DNA of 64,000 nt from Streptomyces natalensis ATCC 27448 (lineage in GTDB: Bacteria; Actinomycetota; Actinomycetes; Streptomycetales; Streptomycetaceae): contig NZ_JRKI01000003.1 of assembly GCF_000935125.1 (NCBI RefSeq), forward strand, positions 372,001 through 436,000, given 5' to 3'. Shown here piece by piece: positions 7,803 through 16,223 of this stretch. Both the position numbers and the translations under genes were made by a program. Each line of letters begins with the position of its first letter. Within the stretch, counting starts at the first letter, position 1. Under the pieces are notes generated by a model. It was given only the letters and a program-made list of their open reading frames with translations, made no database searches and had not been told where the DNA came from.

Positions 7803-8669
7803 ATGAGCAGCGAAACGATCATCAGGCGGTACCGGGCGGCCGACCAGGACGCGGTGAGCGGCCTCTGGGCCCGTGCCGTACGGCAGGCGCACCCGTTCAT
7901 CGACGGGGAGGGCGAGGGGGAGCGGGCGCCAGTCCTGCGCGAGGACCGTGTTGCCCGGGGTGGGAGGTGGGTCGCGGAGCGGGACGGCAGGGTGGTGGGC
8001 CTGCTCCAGCTGATCGACGGCCGCCGGCACGGCAGCGCCGGAAGCGGTGTGGAGATCGACGGGCCCTTTGTGGCGCCCGAGGCCCAAGGGTCCGGCATCG
8101 GGCGGGAGTTGGTGGAGCACGCGGCGGAGCTGCACGGTGCGCTGTGCCTCACGGTCTTCGAGGAGAACCAGCGCGCCCGCGGGTTCTACCGGCTCCTGGG
8201 GTTTCTGGAGCGGTCGTGGCGGACGGATGAGGAGACCGGCCGCTCGCTGATCTGCATGGAGCGGGAGGCGCCGCTGCGGTCGGTGTCCTGGCTGCATCTG
8301 CGTGAGGGCCGGCTGCTGAGCGTACGGACCCGGGGCAATGACACGTTCTACCTTCCCGGCGGCAAGTACGAGCCGGGGGAGACCGCCCGTGAGGCGCTGT
8401 CGCGGGAGCTGTCGGAAGAGCTCGGTCTGGTGGTTCCCGAGGAGCAGCTGTCGGAGGCGTTTGTGATCCATGACGTCGCGCACGGGAAGAACGGCCGTCG
8501 GCTGCACATGACGTGCTTCACCGGCGGCCCGCAGGACATCGCCCCCGAGCCCGGGCGGGAGATCGCCGAATACGCCTGGTTCGACCGCGAGGAGGCGCTC
8601 CTTCGGTGTGCGCCCGCCCATTCGCAGGTGGTGGACCGCCTGATCGCGCAGGGGCGGATGTCGGGCTGA
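7803..8669 (+). CDS. GNAT acetyltransferase-Nudix hydrolase fusion
   Basis: The 288-residue protein combines two enzymes. Residues 1-155 form a GNAT domain with the acetyl-CoA motif A (VAPEAQGSGIGRELVEHA) and a FYRLLGF motif B strand. Residues about 165-288 form a Nudix domain with a complete Nudix box: GGKYEPGE, seven residues, then RELSEELGL. The ATG at 7803 is the first that keeps the GNAT strand MSSETIIRRYRAAD; an upstream ribosome site is weak. The Nudix half would hydrolyse a nucleoside diphosphate linked to X, and the GNAT half would acetylate an amine, possibly of a related substrate. It stands alone between divergent or unrelated genes. Confidence 0.85.
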   Translation: MSSETIIRRYRAADQDAVSGLWARAVRQAHPFIDGEGEGERAPVLREDRVARGGRWVAERDGRVVGLLQLIDGRRHGSAGSGVEIDGPFVAPEAQGSGIGRELVEHAAELHGALCLTVFEENQRARGFYRLLGFLERSWRTDEETGRSLICMEREAPLRSVSWLHLREGRLLSVRTRGNDTFYLPGGKYEPGETAREALSRELSEELGLVVPEEQLSEAFVIHDVAHGKNGRRLHMTCFTGGPQDIAPEPGREIAEYAWFDREEALLRCAPAHSQVVDRLIAQGRMSG

Positions 8670-8781
8670 GCCGCCGGGCCGGGCCGGAGGGACTGCCGCG
8701 CGGCCCGGCCCTGGCTGCCTATACCCCTATACCGGCTGTAACCAGCGCAAACACCCCATGGCGTGTCCGCATCGCGGAATG

Positions 8782-8800
8782 AGGTATCGGACGCATACCT
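8782..8800. promoter_or_regulatory. Operator-like inverted repeat upstream of gntR
   Basis: Arms AGGTAT (8782-8787) and ATACCT (8795-8800) are perfect with a 7-base spacer. The site sits 21-39 bp before the gntR start, over the expected -35 region, a usual place for GntR autoregulation. Confidence 0.45.
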
Positions 8801-8808
8801 GTTGTATC

Positions 8809-8814
8809 TATCCT
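8809..8814 (+). promoter_or_regulatory. Probable -10 element of a leaderless gntR promoter
   Basis: TATCCT lies 7 bases before the ATG at 8821, so transcription would start at or next to the A of the start codon. No Shine-Dalgarno sequence lies in front of the ATG. This fits a leaderless mRNA, common in Streptomyces. Confidence 0.4.
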
Positions 8815-8820
8815 GTGCGC

Positions 8821-9513
8821 ATGCCCTCTCCATCCGCGTCCACCGCCCCTGCCAGGGATACCGCCCCGGCTCCCGCCAAGCAGCCCCCCGCCGCCGAGCG
8901 GGTCTACACCCACATCAAGGACGCCGTTCTGCAGCGGCACTACGAGGGCGGCATGCTGCTCACCGAGGGCGAGCTGGCCGAGGCCGTCGGGGTGTCGCGG
9001 ACGCCGGTGCGCGAGGCGCTGCTGCGGCTGGAGGTCGAGGGGCTGATCAAGCTCTACCCGAAGAAGGGCGCGCTGGTGCTCCCGGTCTCCGCGCAGGAGA
9101 TCGCCGACGTCGTCGAGACCCGGCTGCTTGTGGAGAAGCATGCGGCGGCCAAGGCCGTCCCCGCGAGCGAGGCGCTGATCGGCGAGCTCGAGGAGCTGCT
9201 GGAGACGATGCGGGAGCAGGCCGCATCCGGTGATCTCGCCGCGGTCTCTGTCACCGACCGCTGCTTCCACGCCGCCATCGTGCGCAGTGCCGGCAACCAG
9301 ATCCTGGACCGGCTCTACGAGCAGCTGCGCGACCGCCAGCTGCGGATGGGCATCGCCGTCATGTATGCGCACCCGGACCGGATCGCCAAGAACATCGCCG
9401 AGCACGCCGAGATCCTCCAGGCGCTGCGGAACGGCGATCCGGATGCGGCGACCGACGCCGTGCACCGGCACGTCAGCTGGGTCCGCAATCTGGCGCAGGG
9501 AGAGGTGCGATGA
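8821..9513 (+). CDS. GntR-family transcriptional regulator (FCD/FadR subfamily)
   Basis: The 230-residue protein starts at ATG 8821. It has a winged HTH at about residues 25-90 (LTEGELAEAVGVSRTPVREA) and a helical FCD ligand-binding domain with metal-ligand-like residues in DRCFHAAIV and the final HRHVSW. FCD regulators respond to small carboxylic acids and usually repress the neighbouring gene. The next gene, an MFS transporter, overlaps by 4 bp (ATGA), so regulator and transporter are co-translated. The transporter substrate is therefore a good guess for the inducer. Confidence 0.88.
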   Translation: MPSPSASTAPARDTAPAPAKQPPAAERVYTHIKDAVLQRHYEGGMLLTEGELAEAVGVSRTPVREALLRLEVEGLIKLYPKKGALVLPVSAQEIADVVETRLLVEKHAAAKAVPASEALIGELEELLETMREQAASGDLAAVSVTDRCFHAAIVRSAGNQILDRLYEQLRDRQLRMGIAVMYAHPDRIAKNIAEHAEILQALRNGDPDAATDAVHRHVSWVRNLAQGEVR

Positions 9514-10850
9514 GCGGGGGAAGTCCCGGCGGCTCCGGAACGGACGACGGCTCCCCGCGCCCGCTGCCCTTGGACCCGCCCGGCGGCCGTAAGGCCATCG
9601 CGGTCTGGGGCATCGGCGTCGCGGTCTACTTCGTCGCGATCACCTACCGTACGAGCCTCGGCGTGGCCGGTCTCGATGCCGCCGAGCGCTTCCATATCAA
9701 TGCCTCCGCGCTCTCCACCTTTTCGATACTCCAGCTGCTGGTGTACGCGGGCATGCAGATACCCGTCGGCCTGCTGGTCGACAAGCTCGGCACCAAGCGG
9801 GTGCTGACCATCGGTGTGGTGCTCTATACCGTCGGCCAGTTCGGCTTCGCGCTCTCCTCCTCGTATGCGATGGCGCTCGGCTCGCGCGCACTGCTCGGCT
9901 GCGGGGATGCGATGACGTTCATCAGCGTGCTGCGGCTGGGGGCGCGGTGGTTCCCGGCCCGGCGCGGCCCGTTGATAGCGCAGATCGCGGCGCTGGTCGG
10001 GATGGCGGGCAATCTGATCTCCACGCTCGTCCTCGCGCGATTTCTGCACAGCTTCGGCTGGACCCCGACCTTCGCCTCCAGCGCGGTGGGCGGCCTCGTC
10101 GTCCTGGTCCTGCTGCTGGTCTTCCTGACCGATCACCCCAAGGGATACGAGCCGCCGCCCGCCCCCGCCGAGCACACCGGGGCGGGATTCGTCCGCCGGC
10201 AGATCGTGGCGGCCTGGCGCGAGCCCGGCACCCGCCTGGGCATGTGGGTGCACTTCACCACCCAGTTCCCGGCGATGGTCTTCCTGCTGCTGTGGGGCCT
10301 GCCGTTCCTCGTCCAGGCGCAGGGCCTTTCCCGTGGCACCGCCGGTGAACTGCTCACCCTGATCGTGCTCTCCAACATGGCCGTGGGACTGATCTACGGC
10401 CAGGTCATCGCCCGTCACCACGCGGCCCGTATGCCGCTGGCCCTGGGCACCGTCGGCGTCACCGCCCTGCTGTGGGCGATCACCCTGGCCTGGCCGGGCG
10501 ACCATGCGCCCGTCGGGCTGTTGGCCGTGCTGTGCGCGGTCATGGGGGCCTGCGGCCCCGCCTCGATGATCGGCTTCGACTTCGCCCGGCCCGCCAACCC
10601 GCCCGAGCGCCAGGGCACGGCCTCCGGCATCGTCAACATGGGCGGCTTCACCGCCTCGATGACGACGCTGCTCGCCATCGGCGTCCTGCTCGATGCGACC
10701 GGCGACAACTACCGGATCGCTTTTGCCTCTGTCTTCGTGCTGGAGGCCGTCGGCGTCTCGCAGATGCTGCGCCTGCGCCGCCGCGCGGCCCGGCGCGAGC
10801 GCGAACGGCTGGTCGTCAGCCGGGTCGAGGCGGTCCATGTGCCGGTATGA
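9510..10850 (+). CDS. MFS transporter coupled to the GntR regulator
   Basis: The 446-residue protein has about 12 membrane helices. The family loop motif after helix 2 is GLLVDKLGTKRVL. The N-terminal 25 residues are cytoplasmic and Gly/Pro-rich. The start overlaps the gntR stop (ATGA). The sequence resembles the NarK/oxalate-formate antiporter-like branch of MFS, which would agree with a carboxylate-sensing FCD regulator, but the substrate is not shown. Confidence 0.85.
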   Translation: MSGGSPGGSGTDDGSPRPLPLDPPGGRKAIAVWGIGVAVYFVAITYRTSLGVAGLDAAERFHINASALSTFSILQLLVYAGMQIPVGLLVDKLGTKRVLTIGVVLYTVGQFGFALSSSYAMALGSRALLGCGDAMTFISVLRLGARWFPARRGPLIAQIAALVGMAGNLISTLVLARFLHSFGWTPTFASSAVGGLVVLVLLLVFLTDHPKGYEPPPAPAEHTGAGFVRRQIVAAWREPGTRLGMWVHFTTQFPAMVFLLLWGLPFLVQAQGLSRGTAGELLTLIVLSNMAVGLIYGQVIARHHAARMPLALGTVGVTALLWAITLAWPGDHAPVGLLAVLCAVMGACGPASMIGFDFARPANPPERQGTASGIVNMGGFTASMTTLLAIGVLLDATGDNYRIAFASVFVLEAVGVSQMLRLRRRAARRERERLVVSRVEAVHVPV

Positions 10851-11161
10851 GGCGGGCCGCCGGGATCTGTGGTCCACCCGTCGGCTGTCGGACCGTGAAA
10901 GCCGCCAACATCCGGGGAAAGATGCCGGGTTGAGGCGCAGGTGGCAACGCCGGACGAGCCCGATGTTTCACGTGAAACATGTCTGCGCGCGGTAGGCGGA
11001 GGGGCGACCTACCGCTGCCGTGGCCGTCGTTGACCGGGGCGGCGTTGCAGGGCCCTTCCAGGCCAGTGCCGCCCGCGTCCACGGCTCTTTGAGACGCCCC
11101 GTCGGAGAGACCCCGTCAGGAGTGCCGGTTCCGGTCGGGGCGTCCCCGCGAAGCGGCCCGC
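10851..11161. other. Convergent intergenic gap with parS site 4
   Basis: 311 bp without a gene, between the 3' ends of the MFS gene and the minus-strand gene at 11162. It contains parS at 10965. It also holds a weaker stem (arms 11093-11101 GACGCCCCG and 11136-11144 CGGGGCGTC, 34-base loop), which may help end the minus-strand transcript. Nothing else was seen. Confidence 0.5.
10965..10978. other. parS: parS site 4
   Basis: Exact GTTTCACGTGAAAC. The dyad extends by only 2 bp on each side (10963-10980), so this copy has no long hairpin arms. Confidence 0.9.
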
Positions 11162-11986
11162 CTACGGCGTGACCGCGAAGTGGTCCAGGATCGCCGAGGC
11201 CAGTTCCTGATCACCGTCGATCTTGATCTGCTCTGCGGCGGCCGCCGGGCGGACCCGGCCGCAGGCCAGCTGATGGAAGAGATCCCAGTCCATGGCGAGC
11301 GTCACCGTCGGACCGAGCGAGACGCTGCCGTCGATGCTGCCGTTGCCCTCGGCGTCGATACGCACCGTACGCATGAACTCCAGCGGGCCGCTGATGTCGA
11401 AGACCACGGCCGAATCGGCGGGCGCCTGGGCCTTCTTGGCGACCACACCGGGCAGGGTCTTGAGCAACAGATCGCGTGACACCTGGGCGCCGGGGGAGTC
11501 GAGATTGCCGGGCTTGCCGAGCGCCCGGCGCAGGTCCTGCTCATGCACCCAGACGTCGAAGGCACGCAGTTGCAGCACGAGGTCCAGCGGACGCTCGTCG
11601 CCGAGCGGGCTGCGCACCACGGTGTCGGGCTGACGGGTCTCGTTGCGCAGCTGCCGGGAGCGGCGGATGACGGTGTATTCGAGCTCGCCGAGCATCTCCG
11701 GTGCGGTGTGGTGCCGCCGGACGTCGACCTGCACCTCCATCCGGCGGGCCGACTCACTGCGGACGTGGTAGAGGTCGCGCGGCAGCGTGTGTATGGGCCG
11801 CGGGTCGCCGAGCATCTCGCTTTCCAGGCCGATCACATGCGAGACGACATCGCGCACGGACCAGCCTGGCAGGTCCGTCGCCCTGCTCCACTCGCCCTCG
11901 ACGAGCGGTGTGACCAGCTCGGCTATCGCTTCTATGGAGTGCGTCCAGGCATCGATGGAGGACTGAAGGCTGGGATGGACGGTCAC
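11162..11986 (-). CDS. Maleylpyruvate isomerase-like (DinB/MDMPI-fold) protein
   Basis: The 274-residue protein has an N-terminal DinB-like four-helix domain (LPGWSVRDVVSHVIGLE, with the family WSVRDVVSH signature giving metal-ligand His) and a C-terminal SCP2-like domain that ends in DGDQELASAILDHFAVTP. Actinobacterial relatives are mycothiol-dependent isomerases or transferases. The exact reaction is unknown. The start is ATG 11986. The gene is divergent from the nitrilase-family gene over 144 bp. Confidence 0.8.
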   Translation of the reverse strand: MTVHPSLQSSIDAWTHSIEAIAELVTPLVEGEWSRATDLPGWSVRDVVSHVIGLESEMLGDPRPIHTLPRDLYHVRSESARRMEVQVDVRRHHTAPEMLGELEYTVIRRSRQLRNETRQPDTVVRSPLGDERPLDLVLQLRAFDVWVHEQDLRRALGKPGNLDSPGAQVSRDLLLKTLPGVVAKKAQAPADSAVVFDISGPLEFMRTVRIDAEGNGSIDGSVSLGPTVTLAMDWDLFHQLACGRVRPAAAAEQIKIDGDQELASAILDHFAVTP

Positions 11987-12130
11987 GGGACCCCTCGGAC
12001 GGTTCGTACGCGGGCTGCTGTCTGTGCAGTTAAGTTACGCTGCGCACGGGCACCCCGGCAGTGCTTTCGGGTGACCATCGTAGGTCGATGTTCGACGGCG
12101 GGCCCGATCGAAAGCTTAGGCGGTGGTACT

Positions 12131-12919
12131 GTGCGCGCTTCCTTGCTGCAGATCGGTGTGGATCCGTCGGAATCCGTCAATTCCCGGCGGGCGCGGGTGG
12201 CTTCGCTGGTACGCGAACAGACCGGCAGCGATCTTGTGGTGCTTCCCGAACTGTGGCCCGTCGGTGCCTTTGCCTCCGACCTCTTCGCCACCGAAGCGGA
12301 ACCGCTGACCGGACCGACGCATGACGCGATGGCCGCGGCCGCGCGCGACGCCGGGGTCTGGCTGCACGCCGGGTCCGTCATCGAGCGCTCCGACGACGGT
12401 GCCCTCTACAACACCGCGCTGGTCTTCTCCCCCGACGGCCGCCTCGCCGCCACCTACCGCAAGATCCACCGCTTCGGGTTCGACCAGGGCGAGGCGGTCC
12501 TGCTGGGCGCCGGCGACCGGCCCGTCACGGTGGGCCTGCCGGGCACCACCGCGGGCCTGGCCACCTGCTACGACCTGCGCTTTCCGGAACTCTTCCGGCA
12601 GCTGACGGCGGCCGGCGCCGAGTTGCTGGTCGTGCCCGCGGGCTGGCCGGCCCGCCGCCGCGCCCACTGGTCGCTGCTGGCCCGCGCCCGCGCCGTGGAG
12701 AACCAGTGCTACGTCCTGGCGTGCGGCACCGCGGGCACCTACGCAGGTGTCCAACAGGCAGGCCACAGCGTGGTCGTCGACCCCTGGGGCGAGGTGCTGG
12801 CCGAGGCGGGGCCCGACGAGGAAGTCCTGACCGTCGACGTCGACCCGGCCACGGTCACCCGGACCCGCGCCGACTTCCCCGTCCTGCGCGACCGCGTGCT
12901 GGGCCTCGACCGGCCGTAG
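12131..12919 (+). CDS. Carbon-nitrogen hydrolase (nitrilase superfamily)
   Basis: The 262-residue enzyme starts at GTG 12131 (RASLLQIGVDP), the point where the first beta strand of the fold begins. The catalytic triad is complete: E40 in VVLPELWP, K111 in YRKIHRFGF, C146 in ATCYDLRFPE. Further Glu support is in ARAVENQCYVL. Members cut amides, such as omega-amidase or deaminated glutathione amidase. GFDQGE and the short length fit the Nit1/Nit2-like branch. The exact substrate is not shown. Its end is 20 bp from the end of the convergent gene at 12939. Confidence 0.88.
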   Translation: MRASLLQIGVDPSESVNSRRARVASLVREQTGSDLVVLPELWPVGAFASDLFATEAEPLTGPTHDAMAAAARDAGVWLHAGSVIERSDDGALYNTALVFSPDGRLAATYRKIHRFGFDQGEAVLLGAGDRPVTVGLPGTTAGLATCYDLRFPELFRQLTAAGAELLVVPAGWPARRRAHWSLLARARAVENQCYVLACGTAGTYAGVQQAGHSVVVDPWGEVLAEAGPDEEVLTVDVDPATVTRTRADFPVLRDRVLGLDRP

Positions 12920-12938
12920 GAGACCGTGCCCGGGGCGC

Positions 12939-13469
12939 TCAGTCCTCCCCGCGTTCCCGCTCCGCGAGCCGGATCACGCCCACCGCAACGGCGATCACCA
13001 GCGCCGGATCCACATCGTCCCGTACGACATTGACGCCATAGGTGTCCCGCAGGGTCAGCCAGCGCCGCGAGATCTCCGCCAGCAGCTCGCCCTCGTACTC
13101 GACCGCGAACTCCCGGTCCATGATCTTGCCGCTGACGTCCAGCTCGGTGCCGTCCACCAGCTCCACGCGATAGTGATTGCGCAGCAGCGACAGCCGCTTG
13201 CGCCGGATGGTGGCCAGCGGGCGGTCGTCCCGCTCCAGGGTCATCGTGTCGCGCAGGGCCAGCATCTTCTTGCGGATGGTGACCAGCACCCGGCCGTGCA
13301 GATCCTTCAGCTCGAAGGTCTCCCGCAGCCGCAGTGCCTTCCCGTCGACGAGGAAGGCATGCCGCCCGTGCTCGTCCTCGATCCAGTAGTCGTCACCGAT
13401 TCCGAGGATCCGGTCGCGGACCAGGTACTTACGGGGATGACGGGCCCCGTTCCCAGCAGAGTGCAGCAT
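12939..13469 (-). CDS. LURP-one-related / Tubby-like protein
   Basis: The product is 176 residues from ATG 13469. Repeated antiparallel-strand signatures show the LOR/scramblase beta-barrel fold: YLVRDRILGIGDDYWIED, GKALRLRETFELKD and LRDTMTLERDDRPLATI. The last helix is hydrophobic (VDPALVIAVAVGVIRLA), typical of this fold. The biochemical role in bacteria is unknown; eukaryotic relatives bind membrane lipids. A GTG at 13532 would add 21 residues but would overlap the neighbouring start region. Confidence 0.75.
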   Translation of the reverse strand: MLHSAGNGARHPRKYLVRDRILGIGDDYWIEDEHGRHAFLVDGKALRLRETFELKDLHGRVLVTIRKKMLALRDTMTLERDDRPLATIRRKRLSLLRNHYRVELVDGTELDVSGKIMDREFAVEYEGELLAEISRRWLTLRDTYGVNVVRDDVDPALVIAVAVGVIRLAERERGED

Positions 13470-13532
13470 GGCTGAGGTGTTCCCCGGGCCCCTGCGGAAT
13501 GCACACGCACCGGGGTGACGTTGAATGTCCAC

Positions 13533-15344
13533 ATGGCTTCACGTGCGCGCGTCCGGGCCCCCGAGCTGATCGGCAAGGGCGGCTGGCTCAACACCGGCGG
13601 TAATGAACTCACCCTGTCCGACCTGCGAGGACGCATTGTCATCCTCGATTTCTGGACGTTTTGCTGTGTGAACTGTCTGCACGTCCTGGACGAGCTGCGC
13701 GAGCTGGAGGAACGCCACCGCGACACCGTCGTGATCATCGGCGTGCACTCCCCCAAGTTCGTCCACGAGGCGGACCACCAGGCGGTGGTGGATGCCGTCG
13801 AGCGCTACGGCGTCGAGCACCCGGTCCTCGATGATCCCGAGCTCGCCACCTGGAAGCAGTACGCCGTGCGGGCCTGGCCCACCCTCGTCGTCATCGACCC
13901 AGAGGGTTATGTCGTCGCCCAGCACGCCGGCGAGGGGCATGCGCATGCCCTCGAGAAGCTGGTCGAGGAGCTGACGGCGGAACACGAGACGAAGGGGACG
14001 CTGCGCCGCGGTGACGGGCCCTATGTCCCGCCTGAGCCGGTCGCCACGGACCTGCGCTTCCCCGGCAAGGCCGTTCGCCTCCCGGGCGGCACGTTCCTCG
14101 TCTCGGACACCACCCGGCACCAGCTGGTGGAACTCGCCGAGGACGGCGAGCAGGTACTGCGCCGGATCGGGAGCGGCGAGCGCGGGCTGGACGCGGATTC
14201 CTTCAACGAGCCGCAGGGCCTGGCGCTGCTGCCCGACGGCAAGGTCGCCGTCGCGGACACGGTCAACCACGCCATCCGGGTCCTCGACCCCGGGACCGGC
14301 GCGCTGGAGACGGTGGCGGGCACCGGCCGGCAGTGGTGGCAGGGCTCACCGACCTCGGGACCGGCCCGCGAGGTGGACCTCTCCTCGCCCTGGGACCTCG
14401 CCTGGTGGCAGGACCGGCTGTGGATCGCCATGGCCGGTGTGCACCAGCTGTGGACCTACGACCCGGCCACGGACACGGTCCGGGCCGCGGCCGGCACCAC
14501 CAATGAGGGGCTGGTGGACGGGCCGGCGGCGGAGGCGTGGTTCGCCCAGCCGTCCGGGCTCGCCGCGGCGGGGGACCGGCTGTGGATCGCCGACTCGGAG
14601 ACGAGCGCCGTGCGTTGGGTCGAACGGGACCAGGACGGCGACGGCTATCGGGTCCATACGGCCGTCGGCACCGGACTCTTCGACTTCGGGCACCGCGACG
14701 GCGCCGCCGACCAGGCACTGCTCCAGCACCCGCTCGGTGTGACGGCCCTGCCCGACGGCTCGGTCGCCATCGCGGACACCTACAACCACGCGCTGCGCCG
14801 CTTCGATCCTGCCCGCGGTGAGGTGACGACCCTGGCGACGGATCTGCGGGAGCCATCGGCGGCAGTCCTGGCCGACGACGACATCGTGGTGGTGGAGTCG
14901 GCGCGGCACCGCCTGACCCGGCTGCGCCTGCCCGAGGAGGCGGTACGCGTCGAGTCGGTGGCGCACCGAACCCAGCGCGCCGCCACCGAAGTGGCCCCGG
15001 GCACGCTCCGTCTGGACGTGGTCTTCCAGGCCCCGGCGGGGCAGAAGCTCGACACCCGCTACGGTCCCTCGACGCGGCTGCTGGTCAGCGCGACCCCGCC
15101 GGAGCTGCTCGCCGAGGGCGCCGGCCCGGACACCGACCTCGCCCGCGATCTGGTGCTCGCGGACGGGGTGACCGAGGGCGTGCTGCATGTGTCGGCCATG
15201 GCGGCATCCTGCGACGACGACCCCGCGATCGAGTACCCCGCCTGCCATGTACACCAGCAGGACTGGGGAGTGCCGGTACGGGTGGTCGACGGCGGGGCGG
15301 CGCGACTGGCGCTGGTGCTGGCCGGGCTGGACGCGGAAGCGTAG
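13533..15344 (+). CDS. Thioredoxin-like protein with NHL-repeat propeller
   Basis: The 603-residue protein has an N-terminal TlpA/AhpC-like thioredoxin domain at about residues 10-160, with the redox site WTFCCVNC and cis-Pro in AWPTLVVID. A six-bladed NHL beta-propeller follows, with blades such as FNEPQGLALLPDGKVAVAD, FAQPSGLAA and LQHPLGVTALPDGSVAIAD. A final strand-rich domain contains a CHVHQQDWGVP segment. The layout matches NHLRC2-type proteins of bacteria and animals. No signal peptide is visible, so it is probably cytoplasmic. The start is either ATG 13533 or GTG 13515; neither has a good ribosome site. Confidence 0.87.
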   Translation: MASRARVRAPELIGKGGWLNTGGNELTLSDLRGRIVILDFWTFCCVNCLHVLDELRELEERHRDTVVIIGVHSPKFVHEADHQAVVDAVERYGVEHPVLDDPELATWKQYAVRAWPTLVVIDPEGYVVAQHAGEGHAHALEKLVEELTAEHETKGTLRRGDGPYVPPEPVATDLRFPGKAVRLPGGTFLVSDTTRHQLVELAEDGEQVLRRIGSGERGLDADSFNEPQGLALLPDGKVAVADTVNHAIRVLDPGTGALETVAGTGRQWWQGSPTSGPAREVDLSSPWDLAWWQDRLWIAMAGVHQLWTYDPATDTVRAAAGTTNEGLVDGPAAEAWFAQPSGLAAAGDRLWIADSETSAVRWVERDQDGDGYRVHTAVGTGLFDFGHRDGAADQALLQHPLGVTALPDGSVAIADTYNHALRRFDPARGEVTTLATDLREPSAAVLADDDIVVVESARHRLTRLRLPEEAVRVESVAHRTQRAATEVAPGTLRLDVVFQAPAGQKLDTRYGPSTRLLVSATPPELLAEGAGPDTDLARDLVLADGVTEGVLHVSAMAASCDDDPAIEYPACHVHQQDWGVPVRVVDGGAARLALVLAGLDAEA

Positions 15345-15354
15345 GTCCGTCCGT

Positions 15355-15394
15355 CCTCGTCCTTGATGTTTCACGTGAAACATCAAGGACGAGG
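15355..15394. terminator. 40-bp perfect palindrome with parS at its centre
   Basis: Perfect for 20 bp on each side of 15374/15375, with outer arms CCTCGTCCTTGAT. It lies 10 bp after the thioredoxin-NHL stop and 19 bp before the end of the convergent lipoprotein gene, so it is well placed as a bidirectional terminator. Confidence 0.6.
15368..15381. other. parS: parS site 5
   Basis: Exact GTTTCACGTGAAAC inside the 40-bp palindrome between two convergent genes. The flanking arms differ in sequence from those at 7.3 kb, so the palindrome is not a copied block. Confidence 0.9.
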
Positions 15395-15412
15395 CGGCGG
15401 GTCGGGCGTCAG

Positions 15413-16105
15413 CTATCTGGACGGGCGGGTATGCGTCGCCGATTCGGCCCGGAACTGGGTCAGATACCAGTCGCCGACCTTGGCGGTCGCGCCGATGGAC
15501 GGATGCCGGTCGTACCGTCCGAAGTGGACGGCATTGGCCACCCCCTGCATCGCGGCCCTGCCCTGCATCATGACGCCGAGGTACATCACGTTCTGCGCCT
15601 TGCCCTTGTCCGAAGCGGCCAGGGTCGGGATGCTCGCGTAGGCGGTGGCGCCACCCCTGACCTCGATCCGATGGCTGTTCATGAACCCCGGAGCGCCTTC
15701 GTAGAGTCCCAGCGGCTTGGCGATGTCGTACGACCCGCTCTTGGAGGGGGCGTCTCCGCGGTAGACCATCGGGGCGTTGTAGAGGTAGCAGGACGAGCGG
15801 CTCTTGTTGCGGTACTTCACGAGCACATGGCTCGGCTCGGAGAGCTGGACGAACTTGAAAGAGCCCGGGGTGGGGCGGCACATACTCCGCCGTCTGCTCG
15901 TCGTGGAACCCGCGCCCGTCCCACCGCCGATGATCCTGTGCTTCTTGCTCTTGTACGAGGAAGAGGATGAGGACGAGGACGAGGACGAGGTCTTCGACTT
16001 CTTCGAGGAATGGCTCTTGCAGCCGGTCAGTGCGAGAGAACCGGCGAGGCCGAGAGCCAGCGCGGCATACGCGGCGCGGTAGCGGCGGGAGCGGCCTGCG
16101 GTCAT
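15413..16105 (-). CDS. Ser/Lys-rich lipoprotein, DUF4232-like
   Basis: The 230-residue precursor has an Arg-rich start, a hydrophobic segment and a lipobox SLALTGC, so Cys28 should be lipidated and the protein anchored outside the membrane. Next comes a low-complexity linker of a Ser run flanked by Lys. A beta-rich domain with paired Cys (CRP and SCYLY) follows. It resembles DUF4232 proteins in its YLYNAPMVYRG and AYASIPTLAASDKG strands. The role is unknown. The ribosome site CAGGGGGA precedes ATG 16105. Confidence 0.75.
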   Translation of the reverse strand: MTAGRSRRYRAAYAALALGLAGSLALTGCKSHSSKKSKTSSSSSSSSSSSYKSKKHRIIGGGTGAGSTTSRRRSMCRPTPGSFKFVQLSEPSHVLVKYRNKSRSSCYLYNAPMVYRGDAPSKSGSYDIAKPLGLYEGAPGFMNSHRIEVRGGATAYASIPTLAASDKGKAQNVMYLGVMMQGRAAMQGVANAVHFGRYDRHPSIGATAKVGDWYLTQFRAESATHTRPSR

Positions 16106-16223
16106 GGGTGGATCCCCCTGAGAGTCACTGCGATGGGTGAGCCGTCGAAGTCATGGCATCGACACGATATCGATTGCCGGTCAATGCACCAGGGTGCATG
16201 TCTGGCGGTGGTATCTCCGCAGT

